Positions 52,644 through 62,134 are shown, counted from the stretch's first letter. The stretch: 64,000 nt of DNA from Bacteroidales bacterium (GCA_030690365.1 JAUYGX010000076.1:1-64000); one strand, 5' to 3'. The notes: a model not told the origin generated them from the letters alone. Numbers and translations: made by a program.

Positions 52644-54271
52644 AACAACTAACGCAACTCATTGTACTACTTATAACTACACTTCAACTTTCGGCACAAC
52701 TGGCCGTAACCATTCCAGGCGAATTTGAGAAAAAAGAAAGTCTTATCCTTACATGGAGCAACCAGCAGGAACTAAATCTGGTAACCACCCGAATTATTTC
52801 AAATGTCCAACACCAGATAGATACGGTTTGGGTATTATATCAAACCGCTCCGGTAACCATTGACACCGCTGCAATACATCAGTTTTTGCTTTCCAACGGT
52901 GCCACCATGGTGCATGTTCAATTTCTTGAAGTTCAATACCAAAGTCCATGGATTGGAAACTATGGCCCCATTACTGGGTTTGCTGCTTTTGAAAATGATT
53001 TGGAACGGTTTATTTTCAACCCGGGTTATGCATGGAACGAATCACCGGAAGACGACAGTATTCCGGCCCGGTTGGCAGATATCTGGAATTGGCCTGTGGC
53101 GGATATGGGATTGCAGCTAAATGCAGGAAACCTGCTCCATGATGCGATCAAGCGTGGCTTTTCAACCAAAAAAGTTCTCGGCATGAATCCACAACTTACT
53201 GAGGCAGAGATTAAAGCGCGATTGATAGAAAAATATAACCTGAGTGATTGGGTTTTCCTGGATACCCTCGCACACAGTGGTGGTGGCCCGAACAAAAACC
53301 TGGACATGATGATGAAAGTGCTGGATTTTGAAACCCTGCTGGTTTCGGAATACCCGGATACCTTGCCTGATTATCAGGTTGTAGAACAGAATGTAAGCAT
53401 TCTTCAAAGTTTAACTGATGCTTTTGGTGTACATTATACCATTTTCAGAATTCCTGCCCCTCCCCGGGCTGATGGTACTTTTGGAGCTTCACCGGAGGAT
53501 GAAATGCGAACCTATACCAATTCACTGATTTTGAACCATCAAATCATTATTCCATCCTTTGGATTGCCCTGGTACGATTCTGTGGCCACTGCCGTATATC
53601 AGGAAGCCATGCCGGGATATCAGATTATTTCAGTGGATGCAAGTGCCATTTCGCCCCTGAATCAGGGTATTCACAACCTGACCAATTCACTTCCCCAGGG
53701 CCATTATCTGAGAATTGAGCACCGAAAAATAATCGGTCAGCAGGCCTTTCAGGCAGATTTTCAGATCACCTGTATGTCAAAGGCAGGCGATCTGGTGGAA
53801 GAAATGTGGCTGTACTACAAACTGAATGCTGACACAGTTTATCAAAAAACGCCGGTATATCTGGTTTGTCCGGAACATTTTGGCGTTATTCATGGACTTT
53901 CTGAAACGGATACGGTTCATTACTACCTGGAGTCTATTTCTTCTGCCACAACAACCAGATATCCGCTGTCTGCGCCCAGTGGAAATTTCACGTTTTGGTT
54001 TGATGTGATCTCAGGAGTGGAGGCTCCCGATGATGTGAATTCTTTTGCTGTTTATCCCAATCCCGGAAACGGTGAATTTGAAGTAACGTTTCCCGATGAT
54101 ATCAGCCATGCAAAGCTGCTGTTGTATCATTTAAACGGGAAGATAATTCTTGAGAAATCAGTTAAGAACCACCAAAAAATTGATGTCAGGTCGGAGTTGT
54201 CGCCCGGAATTTACTTACTTCGGTTAAAATCATCAGATCAAGATGAAACCATAAAGCTTTTAATTCGTTAA
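52640..54271 (+). CDS. T9SS-exported peptidylarginine/agmatine deiminase-fold protein, probably a pseudoenzyme
   Basis: A 543-residue secreted protein: signal peptide (MKQLTQLIVLLITTLQLSAQ), PAD_porph-type pentein domain (about 22-375), a linker domain (about 376-460), and a T9SS type A sorting domain (VYPNPGNGEFEVTFP from 471, ending IKLLIR). The pentein core is recognisable, including MMMKVLDFETLLVSEYPD and RTYTNSLILN. Catalytic positions are replaced: WIGNYGP (Asn107) for WxRDxGP, NLDMMMK (Asn220) for HxDxxxK, and NQGIHN (Asn346) for GxHC. Asp222 survives. It is therefore probably not a hydrolase and may bind arginine or guanidino ligands at the cell surface. It is coupled to the aminotransferase upstream and to aat 1-2 bp downstream. 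Confidence 0.85.
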   Translation: MKQLTQLIVLLITTLQLSAQLAVTIPGEFEKKESLILTWSNQQELNLVTTRIISNVQHQIDTVWVLYQTAPVTIDTAAIHQFLLSNGATMVHVQFLEVQYQSPWIGNYGPITGFAAFENDLERFIFNPGYAWNESPEDDSIPARLADIWNWPVADMGLQLNAGNLLHDAIKRGFSTKKVLGMNPQLTEAEIKARLIEKYNLSDWVFLDTLAHSGGGPNKNLDMMMKVLDFETLLVSEYPDTLPDYQVVEQNVSILQSLTDAFGVHYTIFRIPAPPRADGTFGASPEDEMRTYTNSLILNHQIIIPSFGLPWYDSVATAVYQEAMPGYQIISVDASAISPLNQGIHNLTNSLPQGHYLRIEHRKIIGQQAFQADFQITCMSKAGDLVEEMWLYYKLNADTVYQKTPVYLVCPEHFGVIHGLSETDTVHYYLESISSATTTRYPLSAPSGNFTFWFDVISGVEAPDDVNSFAVYPNPGNGEFEVTFPDDISHAKLLLYHLNGKIILEKSVKNHQKIDVRSELSPGIYLLRLKSSDQDETIKLLIR

Positions 54272-54272
54272 G

Positions 54273-54989
54273 ATGCCCGTTTTTAAATTACCCAAGACCT
54301 GTGTATTTCCAGAGCCGGATTTCTCTGAGCCCGATGGGTTATTGGCCTATGGTGGTGATTTAAGCGTAAAAAGATTGTTGGCAGCATATTCAAAAGGGAT
54401 ATTCCCCTGGTTTTCCGACAACGATCCTATTTTGTGGTGGTCACCCGACCCTCGCATGGTACTCTATCCCAAAGAATTAAAACGGCATAAAAGTCTGCGA
54501 ACACTGATTAGGAGCAATAAATTCAGTGTTACCTTTGACACTTCCTTCGAGGCGGTAATCAGAAAATGTGCGGAAGTCGCCCGGACAGGGCAACCCGACG
54601 GCACCTGGATTACGGAAGAAATGATACAGGCCTACCTGAAGCTACATCAGAAAGGTTTTGCCCATTCGGTTGAAACATGGTACGAAAATCAACTGGTTGG
54701 AGGATTGTATGGTGTTTCCATTGGTGGTATGTTCTTTGGGGAATCCATGTTTCACCTAATGAGCAATGCATCCAAAGTGGCTTTGTGGCACCTGGTGGAT
54801 CTGCTCCTGAGTTGGGATTTCGACCTGATTGATGCACAGCAGGAAACGAACCACCTACGAAACATGGGCGGAAAGTTAATAGGTAGGAAAGTTTTTTTAC
54901 ATTTGTTGGTTCAATCGACGGCAAAGTCTTCGCGGATTGGAAACTGGAGCAGGGAAGTTGAAGGAAAAACACATGTGATTGAAAGATAA
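54273..54989 (+). CDS. aat: Leucyl/phenylalanyl-tRNA--protein transferase
   Basis: A 238-residue N-end-rule enzyme that adds Leu or Phe from aminoacyl-tRNA to proteins with N-terminal Arg or Lys, marking them for ClpS/ClpAP-type proteolysis. The family blocks are clear: GLLAYGGDLSVKRLLAAYSKGIFPWF, PILWWSPDPRMVL, and QLVGGLYGVSIGGMFFGESMF. The start codon follows the stop of the PAD-fold gene by 1 nt, so it is part of the operon. The next gene, guanine deaminase, begins 11 bp after its stop. Confidence 0.96.
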   Translation: MPVFKLPKTCVFPEPDFSEPDGLLAYGGDLSVKRLLAAYSKGIFPWFSDNDPILWWSPDPRMVLYPKELKRHKSLRTLIRSNKFSVTFDTSFEAVIRKCAEVARTGQPDGTWITEEMIQAYLKLHQKGFAHSVETWYENQLVGGLYGVSIGGMFFGESMFHLMSNASKVALWHLVDLLLSWDFDLIDAQQETNHLRNMGGKLIGRKVFLHLLVQSTAKSSRIGNWSREVEGKTHVIER

Positions 54990-55000
54990 AACCAGAACTA

Positions 55001-55474
55001 ATGGAAAAAAGAAAAGCGTTTATGAAGGAGGCCATTTCGTTGGCTATGGGCAATGTAGAACACAGTCATGGAGGGCCTTTCGGGGCTGTGGTAGTGAAAG
55101 ACGGAAAAGTGATTGGCGCAGGAGCCAATCAGGTAACCGCTTCCAACGACCCTACAGCACATGCCGAAATTGTTGCCATTCGAGAAGCTACTACCAAACT
55201 GGGTACCTTCGATCTGACCGGATGCGAGATTTATGCCAGTTGCGAACCCTGTCCTATGTGTTTAGGAGCCATCTACTGGGCCAAGATTACCAAGTTGTAT
55301 TATGCTGCCACTAAGGACGATGCCGCAAAGGCCGACTTCGACGATTCGTATATCTACAAGGAATTTGCATTGCCCAAAAATGAACGTACCATGGTTTCGC
55401 TTCAAATGATGCGTGATGATGCGGTTAAGGTGTTTGAAGCCTGGAATAAGAGTGAAAATAAGGTTCCGTATTAA
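55001..55474 (+). CDS. guaD: Guanine deaminase (cytidine deaminase-like zinc enzyme)
   Basis: A 157-residue deaminase of the CDA superfamily. Zinc/proton-shuttle motif HAE is 54-56 and the zinc cysteines are Cys84 and Cys87 (CEPCPMC). The segment DAAKADFDDSYIYKEF and the C-terminal swapped segment (to VPY) match Bacillus-type guanine deaminase rather than tRNA-adenosine deaminase TadA. It would convert guanine to xanthine plus ammonia. It is last in the four-gene operon; the gap after it has no T-run terminator that I can see. Confidence 0.88.
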   Translation: MEKRKAFMKEAISLAMGNVEHSHGGPFGAVVVKDGKVIGAGANQVTASNDPTAHAEIVAIREATTKLGTFDLTGCEIYASCEPCPMCLGAIYWAKITKLYYAATKDDAAKADFDDSYIYKEFALPKNERTMVSLQMMRDDAVKVFEAWNKSENKVPY

Positions 55475-55581
55475 ACAAAAGATTACCTCAAATCAAAATA
55501 TTGATTCTAATTGAAATGCGAAAGCCCGATTAACATTTGATAAACGATCTTTTTTAACGAAATAATTCTAAACTTAACCCT

Positions 55582-58578
55582 TTAGTATTTAATGAATTTT
55601 TTGTTAGCTGATTTGAAAGCGGTTATACAATTTAAAATGTAGACTCCCGAAGGCAGGTCTTCAACACTTATCTTATCGAAACCTGAAGTTACCGTTTTGT
55701 AGTTTCTACCATTAATACTGATGATATTTATTTTCTCAATCAATATTTCACTTTCAATCGAAAGATAACCTGAAGCGGGATTTGGAAGAATATTTATTTC
55801 TAAATTTAATCCTTCGGTATAGTTTGTCTCAGTTACTGTTAGAGGTACAATGTTGATGTTAAACCCTTCCTCCCGGAATACAACTCCATTAATTCCAACA
55901 GAATCACAGTATATATGATAGCACCCATTCCCATCGTCAACAGTTAGACATAAATGGAATGGCCCTGGAGACATATAGGTATGATTGGGATAAGGCATTA
56001 TTGAGGTAATCCCGTCACCGAAATCCCAATAATAAGATAAGTTATCACCTACAGAACTATTTACAATTGTTATGTTGTCCAGCGTTGTATCAGGGAAAAT
56101 AACAAAGCCTGCATTACATTGAAGCGGGAGTTCTACCTCTGTTACGACAAGAGTATCAATAAAATAGTCAAAGCAGGAAACAGTACTTGTACTATCTCTA
56201 ATTGTTAGAACAATTAAATACGTCCCATTTGTATTAAACGTATGCTCAGGATTTGTTTCGTTTGAAGTGTATCCATCGCCAAAAGCCCAGTGTGTCATGT
56301 TGAAGTTTCCCTGTGAACGATTTGTAAATGAGTAATTACCATTACCATTATCAGAATAGAAATAGTTGGCAGACAGGACATCGGTTGTGTCAAAAAGAGC
56401 TATATCCATATTAGCTATTGAATCACCACAGTGCAATTCAATAATTTCATACTGGTTACATGTGTTTGGAGCGGAATTGAAATAAGTTTCAAGAAAATAG
56501 CTGCTGCTGTCAGCGTCTGCATTAGCACTAACAACATAATATCCTGAATGGTCAACCGGGAAACTGTACTTGCCATTGGTGTCAAGGTTGACTGTACTAA
56601 TGAGCTTAATTTCTGATTCGTTAACACTGTATATGAATGCTAAACCATCGGTTAAGTGGACACTGTCATACGAAACGGTTCCGCTTATCCACATTGATTC
56701 GCAATATCTTGCTACCCCATAGGCTGCTAATCGAAACCATTTGTTATTAAAAGGATCTGCTGCTGCATTTTCCAAAATTAAACCATTTGGAGAGGGATAG
56801 TCAATAAAGTTGATCCCGTCATAACTGGTAACTCCATCATTTGTTGTAATCCACAATTTGTTGTTTTTATCAATGGCAAGGCCATTTACGATGGAATGCA
56901 TAAATCCATCAGTGGTAGTAAGCTCTCTCCAGTTATTTCCATCGAATTTAAAAAGTCCTTTTGAATATGACCAAACCATTCCGCTAGAGTCGACTACAAT
57001 TGAATTGATATAAGCGTTTGCTCCTCCACAATATAATGTATCGGTCGACCATGATGAACCATCGTATTTGCCAATAATGCCCAAGGTAAAACCGACCCAT
57101 ATGTTATTGCTGCTATCCAAGGCCAGCGAATTTACAGCACCGTAGGGGGCTAAATTGTTAGTAGGAATATACGACCAGTCTACACCATCAAACTTGCACA
57201 AACCCGTGCCACCGAGCCATATATTACCTGATTTATCCTCTAAAAAGTCTTTAGCATTGCGAAATTGGTTTCCCTCCAGTACAATTACATCCTCACCATT
57301 TAGAATAGTCACCCCAGCATTGATTATTCCAAACCAGATTCTCCCGAAGCTATCGTCCTCTGTTGCTTCAATAGTAATTCCAGATAGCCCGTTACGTGAA
57401 TCATATCCATTCCATGTTGTTCCATCAAAAAAGGAAGCCCCTCTCTCAGTATCAAACCACACTCCTTTATCAGTACCTTCAATGTCGTTAATCCAATTAT
57501 CTATTAAGCCATCACGGGTGGTGTAATCTGTATATTCTATACCATTATAGAGAGATATTCCACCACCTGAACCAAGCCAGATATCGCTGTTATTACCTGC
57601 AAGAAGAACATCTATATATTTTAAACTTAGTCCATTCTCTGAATTGAAGCTTGTCCAATTGCTACCATCAAATCTTGAGGCACCTACACGCGTCCCAAAC
57701 CATACATTACCACTGCTGTCGCAAGCGATCGATTCTATACTATCTGATATCAAACCATCTGATTTCGTGTAATTTGTAAATGTTGAAAAATCGAATTTTG
57801 AAACTCCCTTATCCCGTGATCCAAACCAGATGTTACCAGAATTATCAATAGAAATACTTACAATTAAACTATCTATCAGCCCATCATCAGTTGTATAGCT
57901 GGTCCAAACAGAACCATCGTACATTTTTAATGCAGATGCAACAACTCCTGGTGCATAATCGTACCCTGATACCCAAAGGTTATTATTTTGGTCAACGGCT
58001 AATGCCGAGATATTATAATTAGTGTAATATTTTGTTGTATCGTTTTGACCAGTTTGAGGATTTTTAACTACCTGGAGAAACGTGCTTCCAAAATTAACGT
58101 GTGTAAAGGCATTTCCATCGTATTTAATTAAACCCTGGTTTGTACCAAACCAGATAATGCTATCAGCAGGGCATATCTCGTCAATACTTTCGTTAGGCAA
58201 TCCATTAGCATTATTATAAATTGTCCATGTGTTTCCGTCGTATTTTGATACTCCTTTCGACATCATATTTGCCGTCCAAACATTATTGTTCTTATCAACT
58301 GCAATACTTTTTATCCCGAATGAACCAGGTACACTGTCAAACGGAAATTGAGTAACCCATTCTTCATGATTGTACATTGATACTCCTCTGTCTGTAGATA
58401 TCCATATGTAGCCCGATGTATCTTTTGCCATACCGGTTACACCATTAGACATAAGCCCATTGCTCCCGGTATTTGATGTGCTTAGTATTGTCCATTGCCC
58501 CTGAGCACAGATTGTATGAATATTAGTTACAATGATTACAATAAATGCCATGATGGAAGTGATTTGCATTTTTCTCAT
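55582..58578 (-). CDS. T9SS-secreted propeller protein with Reg_prop repeats and PKD domains
   Basis: A 998-residue exported protein with a signal peptide (about 1-25, ending in ICAQ). The first ~620 residues are a series of 'two-component regulator propeller' repeats of the type GNIWFGTxxGVSKFDGxxW, at least ten, forming beta-propellers. Next come a carboxypeptidase-regulatory-like segment, two PKD domains (HWAFGDGYTSNETNPEHTF and YYWDFGDGITSIMPYPNHTY) and a T9SS type A sorting domain (INILPNPASGYLSIES, ending FIKY). Reg_prop repeats are usually the periplasmic sensor part of Bacteroidota hybrid histidine kinases; here there is no kinase, so this is a free, cell-surface version. The start may be the internal Met4. 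Confidence 0.9.
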   Translation of the reverse strand: MRKMQITSIMAFIVIIVTNIHTICAQGQWTILSTSNTGSNGLMSNGVTGMAKDTSGYIWISTDRGVSMYNHEEWVTQFPFDSVPGSFGIKSIAVDKNNNVWTANMMSKGVSKYDGNTWTIYNNANGLPNESIDEICPADSIIWFGTNQGLIKYDGNAFTHVNFGSTFLQVVKNPQTGQNDTTKYYTNYNISALAVDQNNNLWVSGYDYAPGVVASALKMYDGSVWTSYTTDDGLIDSLIVSISIDNSGNIWFGSRDKGVSKFDFSTFTNYTKSDGLISDSIESIACDSSGNVWFGTRVGASRFDGSNWTSFNSENGLSLKYIDVLLAGNNSDIWLGSGGGISLYNGIEYTDYTTRDGLIDNWINDIEGTDKGVWFDTERGASFFDGTTWNGYDSRNGLSGITIEATEDDSFGRIWFGIINAGVTILNGEDVIVLEGNQFRNAKDFLEDKSGNIWLGGTGLCKFDGVDWSYIPTNNLAPYGAVNSLALDSSNNIWVGFTLGIIGKYDGSSWSTDTLYCGGANAYINSIVVDSSGMVWSYSKGLFKFDGNNWRELTTTDGFMHSIVNGLAIDKNNKLWITTNDGVTSYDGINFIDYPSPNGLILENAAADPFNNKWFRLAAYGVARYCESMWISGTVSYDSVHLTDGLAFIYSVNESEIKLISTVNLDTNGKYSFPVDHSGYYVVSANADADSSSYFLETYFNSAPNTCNQYEIIELHCGDSIANMDIALFDTTDVLSANYFYSDNGNGNYSFTNRSQGNFNMTHWAFGDGYTSNETNPEHTFNTNGTYLIVLTIRDSTSTVSCFDYFIDTLVVTEVELPLQCNAGFVIFPDTTLDNITIVNSSVGDNLSYYWDFGDGITSIMPYPNHTYMSPGPFHLCLTVDDGNGCYHIYCDSVGINGVVFREEGFNINIVPLTVTETNYTEGLNLEINILPNPASGYLSIESEILIEKINIISINGRNYKTVTSGFDKISVEDLPSGVYILNCITAFKSANKKFIKY

Positions 58579-58719
58579 ATATGTTTGTTTAATACACTAT
58601 TTCGGAAGGTTCGTATTTTGCCTCAAAAATATGAAATTTTCGTTTTATTAAGAATAATTATTTTATTACGTTAGCCAAATTGCAGAAAATTTTAAAAGTA
58701 AGATTGCATATGACCTAAA

Positions 58720-59955
58720 TTAAGCATACCTCAATGCCTTCGCTGGCATAATATGTGTGATGGTAAAGGCCGGTATCATCAAAACAAAAAAGGTAACAAC
58801 CAGTACGCCAATGTTCAACAGAAAAAAAGCGCTGATAGACAATTCAACCGGAACATAGTCGATATAATAGGATTCGGGCGGGAGCTTTATCAGTTGTAAT
58901 GTTTGTTGCATGAAAATAAATGCAAGTCCCAGGAGGTTGCCCCAGAACATACCCCTGAGGATAATCCTGCCGGTTTTGATAAGAAAAATACGTTGTATCG
59001 TAGCATTGTTCGCGCCAAGCGCCTTGAGCAAACCTACCATGTTGGTTCGTTCGATAATGATGATCAGCAACGTGGATATCAGGGTGATGGAGGCTACCAA
59101 TGCAAGCAAAGTGAGAATGACAATCACATTCATGTCCAATAAGTCCAGCCAATCAAAAATCTGGGGAAAGGCATCCAAAACCGTAACAATGTTCAGGTTA
59201 TAAGGAATCTCCTTATAGAGTTCCATAGAAGTTTCCCTGATTTTGTCCGGATCCTTCAGATCGATTTCAATGGCTCCCACCTGGTCATCTGTCCAACCGT
59301 TTAGCTTTTGAATATGCCGGATATCACCAATCAAATAGGCATTGTCGAATTCTTCGAGACTGGTATTGAAAAATCCGGAAACCGTGAGCTTTCGGCCCCT
59401 GGCCTGACTTTCATCTTCTTCGATAAACCAAATCCGCAGGTCGTCATTGAGGTGGAGGTTTAGTTTATTGGCCAGCGTTTGCGAAATCAACACTTCATTG
59501 GTTTTTTGTTCACCATTGAAATTCGGAAAATGTCCCTTAGTCAGGGAACTGATCAAAAAAGTTGAATCGTAATCCACTCCTGCTCCTTTAAAGATAACAC
59601 CCTGGATTTGATCTTCAGTCTTCGCCACGCCAGCTTTCTTTGCGGTAAATTGTACATGGCTGATTTTCGGGTTCGTCATCAAACTTTGTACAAATTCGCT
59701 GGTTATATCAACAGGTTGTCCTTCAAGTGATTCGTTATTATCGAATGGCACAATTTGCAAATGTGAGGTAAAGCCGGTAACTTTGTCGCTGATGCTATGC
59801 TTAAAGCCCACCACAATGGCTACGCTGATAAGCATTAGCATTACACTGAGGGCAATGCTGACAACGGAAATGCGCACTACCGGACGGGACAGGTTGTCTG
59901 CTCCTTTTCCAGAAATGCGGTTTGCAATGAAGTATGCAAATTTGGGTGTTGCCAT
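58720..59955 (-). CDS. LolC/LolE-like ABC transporter permease (FtsX family)
   Basis: A 411-residue inner-membrane permease from the ATG at 59955 (MATPKFAYFIANRIS); the track start at 59964 overlaps the -7 element. One TM segment (about 28-52, VVRISVVSIALSVMLMLISVAIVVGF) is followed by a ~230-residue periplasmic MacB/LolC-like domain and three C-terminal TM segments, the FtsX topology. The YFIANRISG N-terminus and IALSVMLMLIS are typical of lipoprotein-releasing system permeases of Bacteroidota. A LolD ATPase gene is not adjacent. It is divergent from the NamZ-type gene, only 32 bp apart. Confidence 0.88.
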   Translation of the reverse strand: MATPKFAYFIANRISGKGADNLSRPVVRISVVSIALSVMLMLISVAIVVGFKHSISDKVTGFTSHLQIVPFDNNESLEGQPVDITSEFVQSLMTNPKISHVQFTAKKAGVAKTEDQIQGVIFKGAGVDYDSTFLISSLTKGHFPNFNGEQKTNEVLISQTLANKLNLHLNDDLRIWFIEEDESQARGRKLTVSGFFNTSLEEFDNAYLIGDIRHIQKLNGWTDDQVGAIEIDLKDPDKIRETSMELYKEIPYNLNIVTVLDAFPQIFDWLDLLDMNVIVILTLLALVASITLISTLLIIIIERTNMVGLLKALGANNATIQRIFLIKTGRIILRGMFWGNLLGLAFIFMQQTLQLIKLPPESYYIDYVPVELSISAFFLLNIGVLVVTFFVLMIPAFTITHIMPAKALRYA

Positions 59956-59963
59956 AGTGGGCA

Positions 59964-59971
59964 CAAATTTA
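59964..59971 (-). promoter_or_regulatory. -7 promoter element of the LolC/E-like gene
   Basis: Plus-strand CAAATTTA reads TAAATTTG on the minus strand, ending 8 bp before the ATG at 59955; the predicted transcript has almost no leader. Confidence 0.5.
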
Positions 59972-59987
59972 ACAAAAGCAATATTAC

Positions 59988-61187
59988 ATGAAGACTTTCG
60001 GTCTGTTGATTAGTGGTTTATTTGTTTTTATGGTTTTTCCCTTTCGGGGATGCGCCCAAAATTCACCGCAACTGGTTGAATACAACGAAGTTGTTACGGG
60101 AGCACAACAGATGTTGGCCTATCTTCCGCTGCTAAAAGGTAAACAAGTAGCATTGGTGGCCAACCAGGCTTCCCTTGTAGGAGAAACTCATCTTGCAGAT
60201 ACGTTGTTGAGTTCGGGGATAGCTCTGAAGAAGATATTTTGTCCGGAACATGGCTTTAGAGGTACTGCCGATGCCGGAGAGTTGGTTAACGACAGTATTG
60301 ATCCTGAAACAGGTATTCCGCTGGTTTCACTTTACGGAGATCACAAGAAGCCCACACAAGAAGACCTGGCAGGAATAGATGTGGTGGTATTTGACCTGCA
60401 GGATGTGGGCGTTCGGTACTATACCTACGTAAGCACTGCGGCTTTCGTGCTGGAAGCATGTGCTGAAAATGGAATCAGCATGGTACTTCTCGACCGTCCC
60501 AATCCAAATGGGTATCTGATTGACGGGCCTGTGCTGGAAGTCCCATATCGTTCTTTTGTAGGAATGCACACAGTCCCAATTGCCTACGGAATGACCATTG
60601 GCGAATACATTCGGATGGTGTTGGGGGAAAAGTGGATTAATCCCTCCGAAACAGCCAATCTCGTGGTGATTCCCCTCAAACAATACAACCATCAAATGCT
60701 AGTGAAATTGAATGTTAAACCAAGCCCCAATCTACCTACATGGCAATCGGTTTATTTGTATCCTTCGCTGTGTCTTTTTGAAGGTACGGATGTGAGTGTG
60801 GCCCGGGGAACAGCATTTCCCTTCGAAGCCTATGGGGCTCCCTGGTTTTCTTTGGGGAGTTTTTCGTTTACGCCGAAATCCATTCAGGGAATGAGTACGC
60901 ATCCAAAATTTGAGGGACAGGTTTGCTACGGGCAAAACCTGAAAGTATTTGCTGAATATTATAATAGCAACCCAATAGAATTAAATCTTACCTGGTTGAT
61001 CACAGCCTATCAGCTATCTCCTGACAAGGCAAAATTCTTTAATACCTATTTTGACAAACTGGCAGGAACCGATCATCTTAGGAAGGATATTATCGCCGGA
61101 AAGGATGAAAAAGAGATCAGGGAAAGCTGGAAAAGTGATTTAGATAATTTTAAGTTAATTAGAGAAAAGTACTTATTATATCCTTAG
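59988..61187 (+). CDS. NamZ/DUF1343-family exo-beta-N-acetylmuramidase-like protein
   Basis: A 399-residue exported protein. The N-terminus MKTFGLLISGLFVFMVFPFRGCAQ is a signal peptide, possibly with a lipobox-like FRGC. The DUF1343 blocks are clear: VANQASLVGETHL, FCPEHGFRG, VFDLQDVGVRYYTYVST, LLDRPNPNG and LFEGTDVSVARGT. Characterised members (NamZ) cleave terminal N-acetylmuramic acid from peptidoglycan fragments, so cell-wall recycling or turnover is the probable role. It is divergent from the LolC/E-like permease and convergent with the outer-membrane protein gene (17 bp apart). Confidence 0.88.
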   Translation: MKTFGLLISGLFVFMVFPFRGCAQNSPQLVEYNEVVTGAQQMLAYLPLLKGKQVALVANQASLVGETHLADTLLSSGIALKKIFCPEHGFRGTADAGELVNDSIDPETGIPLVSLYGDHKKPTQEDLAGIDVVVFDLQDVGVRYYTYVSTAAFVLEACAENGISMVLLDRPNPNGYLIDGPVLEVPYRSFVGMHTVPIAYGMTIGEYIRMVLGEKWINPSETANLVVIPLKQYNHQMLVKLNVKPSPNLPTWQSVYLYPSLCLFEGTDVSVARGTAFPFEAYGAPWFSLGSFSFTPKSIQGMSTHPKFEGQVCYGQNLKVFAEYYNSNPIELNLTWLITAYQLSPDKAKFFNTYFDKLAGTDHLRKDIIAGKDEKEIRESWKSDLDNFKLIREKYLLYP

Positions 61188-61204
61188 ATACTGCTTTTTA
61201 TAAA

Positions 61205-61909
61205 TTAAAACTCAATAACAAATCCCACCAACACCTGGATAAACCTCACTTTTCTTTCATCGATGCGTACACCGGTCGGAGTACTAAAAGGAAAGGACAT
61301 TTGCCTGCTGATATATTCCCCATCAAGTTTACAACCCAAACCTCTTTTGAACATATATTTCATTCCCAGACCGGGGATTACAATAACCCCATCATCCCGT
61401 GAGGAAGTAATTTCGTAGGTAAGTGGGCCTACGAAGTAGAATTGTGCACGATAAACCTGATAAGGCGTATTCGATCTCATATAACCTGCAAGCAGCTTTC
61501 CTGTGACAGTCAATCCCTCCAGAATTGGATATCTCCCATAAACGCCACCCACAATGGTGGTGGTCTGAAAAGACTCGGATCTTATGCTCAGGTTTTCCAA
61601 AGAGGGTTCAGCCTCCATTTTTTTCTGAGTCAGTGAAGTCAAATCTATGGGATTATTATTGATATTCGCCTCTATACCAACGCCAAAATTTGGGAGAAAA
61701 AACCAGGTTGCCTCACCACCATAACTGATGCCTGGGCGGGCAAAACAATCTTCATCTAAAGTGGTTCCGGCAAATTGCCCCAATGGCATTGAAATCCCTG
61801 ATTGTAAACACACAAACAGGTCATTTTGTGCTTGAAGTCCCGAATTTAATATTCCAAAAAAAGCAATAGTTATCAGGGTAACAATTCGAATGACGATCCT
61901 CATATTCAT
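61205..61909 (-). CDS. Outer-membrane beta-barrel protein
   Basis: A 234-residue protein with a signal peptide (about 1-27, IVTLITIAFFGILNSGLQA). The mature part shows alternating amphipathic strands, aromatic and Gly rich, with a terminal strand ending in aromatic residue (VLVGFVIEF), as in PorT/OmpW-like outer-membrane barrels of Bacteroidota. No specific function can be assigned. It starts with MNMR (M1 61909 or M3 61903). It is convergent with the NamZ-type gene. Confidence 0.8.
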   Translation of the reverse strand: MNMRIVIRIVTLITIAFFGILNSGLQAQNDLFVCLQSGISMPLGQFAGTTLDEDCFARPGISYGGEATWFFLPNFGVGIEANINNNPIDLTSLTQKKMEAEPSLENLSIRSESFQTTTIVGGVYGRYPILEGLTVTGKLLAGYMRSNTPYQVYRAQFYFVGPLTYEITSSRDDGVIVIPGLGMKYMFKRGLGCKLDGEYISRQMSFPFSTPTGVRIDERKVRFIQVLVGFVIEF

Positions 61910-62134
61910 TGAATTTTTTAAGTTGGTAAATTTAGGATTTATTACTGAGTTCCCCTTTAATCAAACCTGACAATTCACACAAATTATTAACATGAGTAAC
62001 GATAACAAATTCCTTTGATGTTTCAATATCAACAATCAGGGTTTTGTTAAAGCAACTCTTGTATATATATCCAGGTCATCCATGCTTGAATGAGATATAT
62101 CTTTATTTTTACCAGGAATTAACATACCACACCG

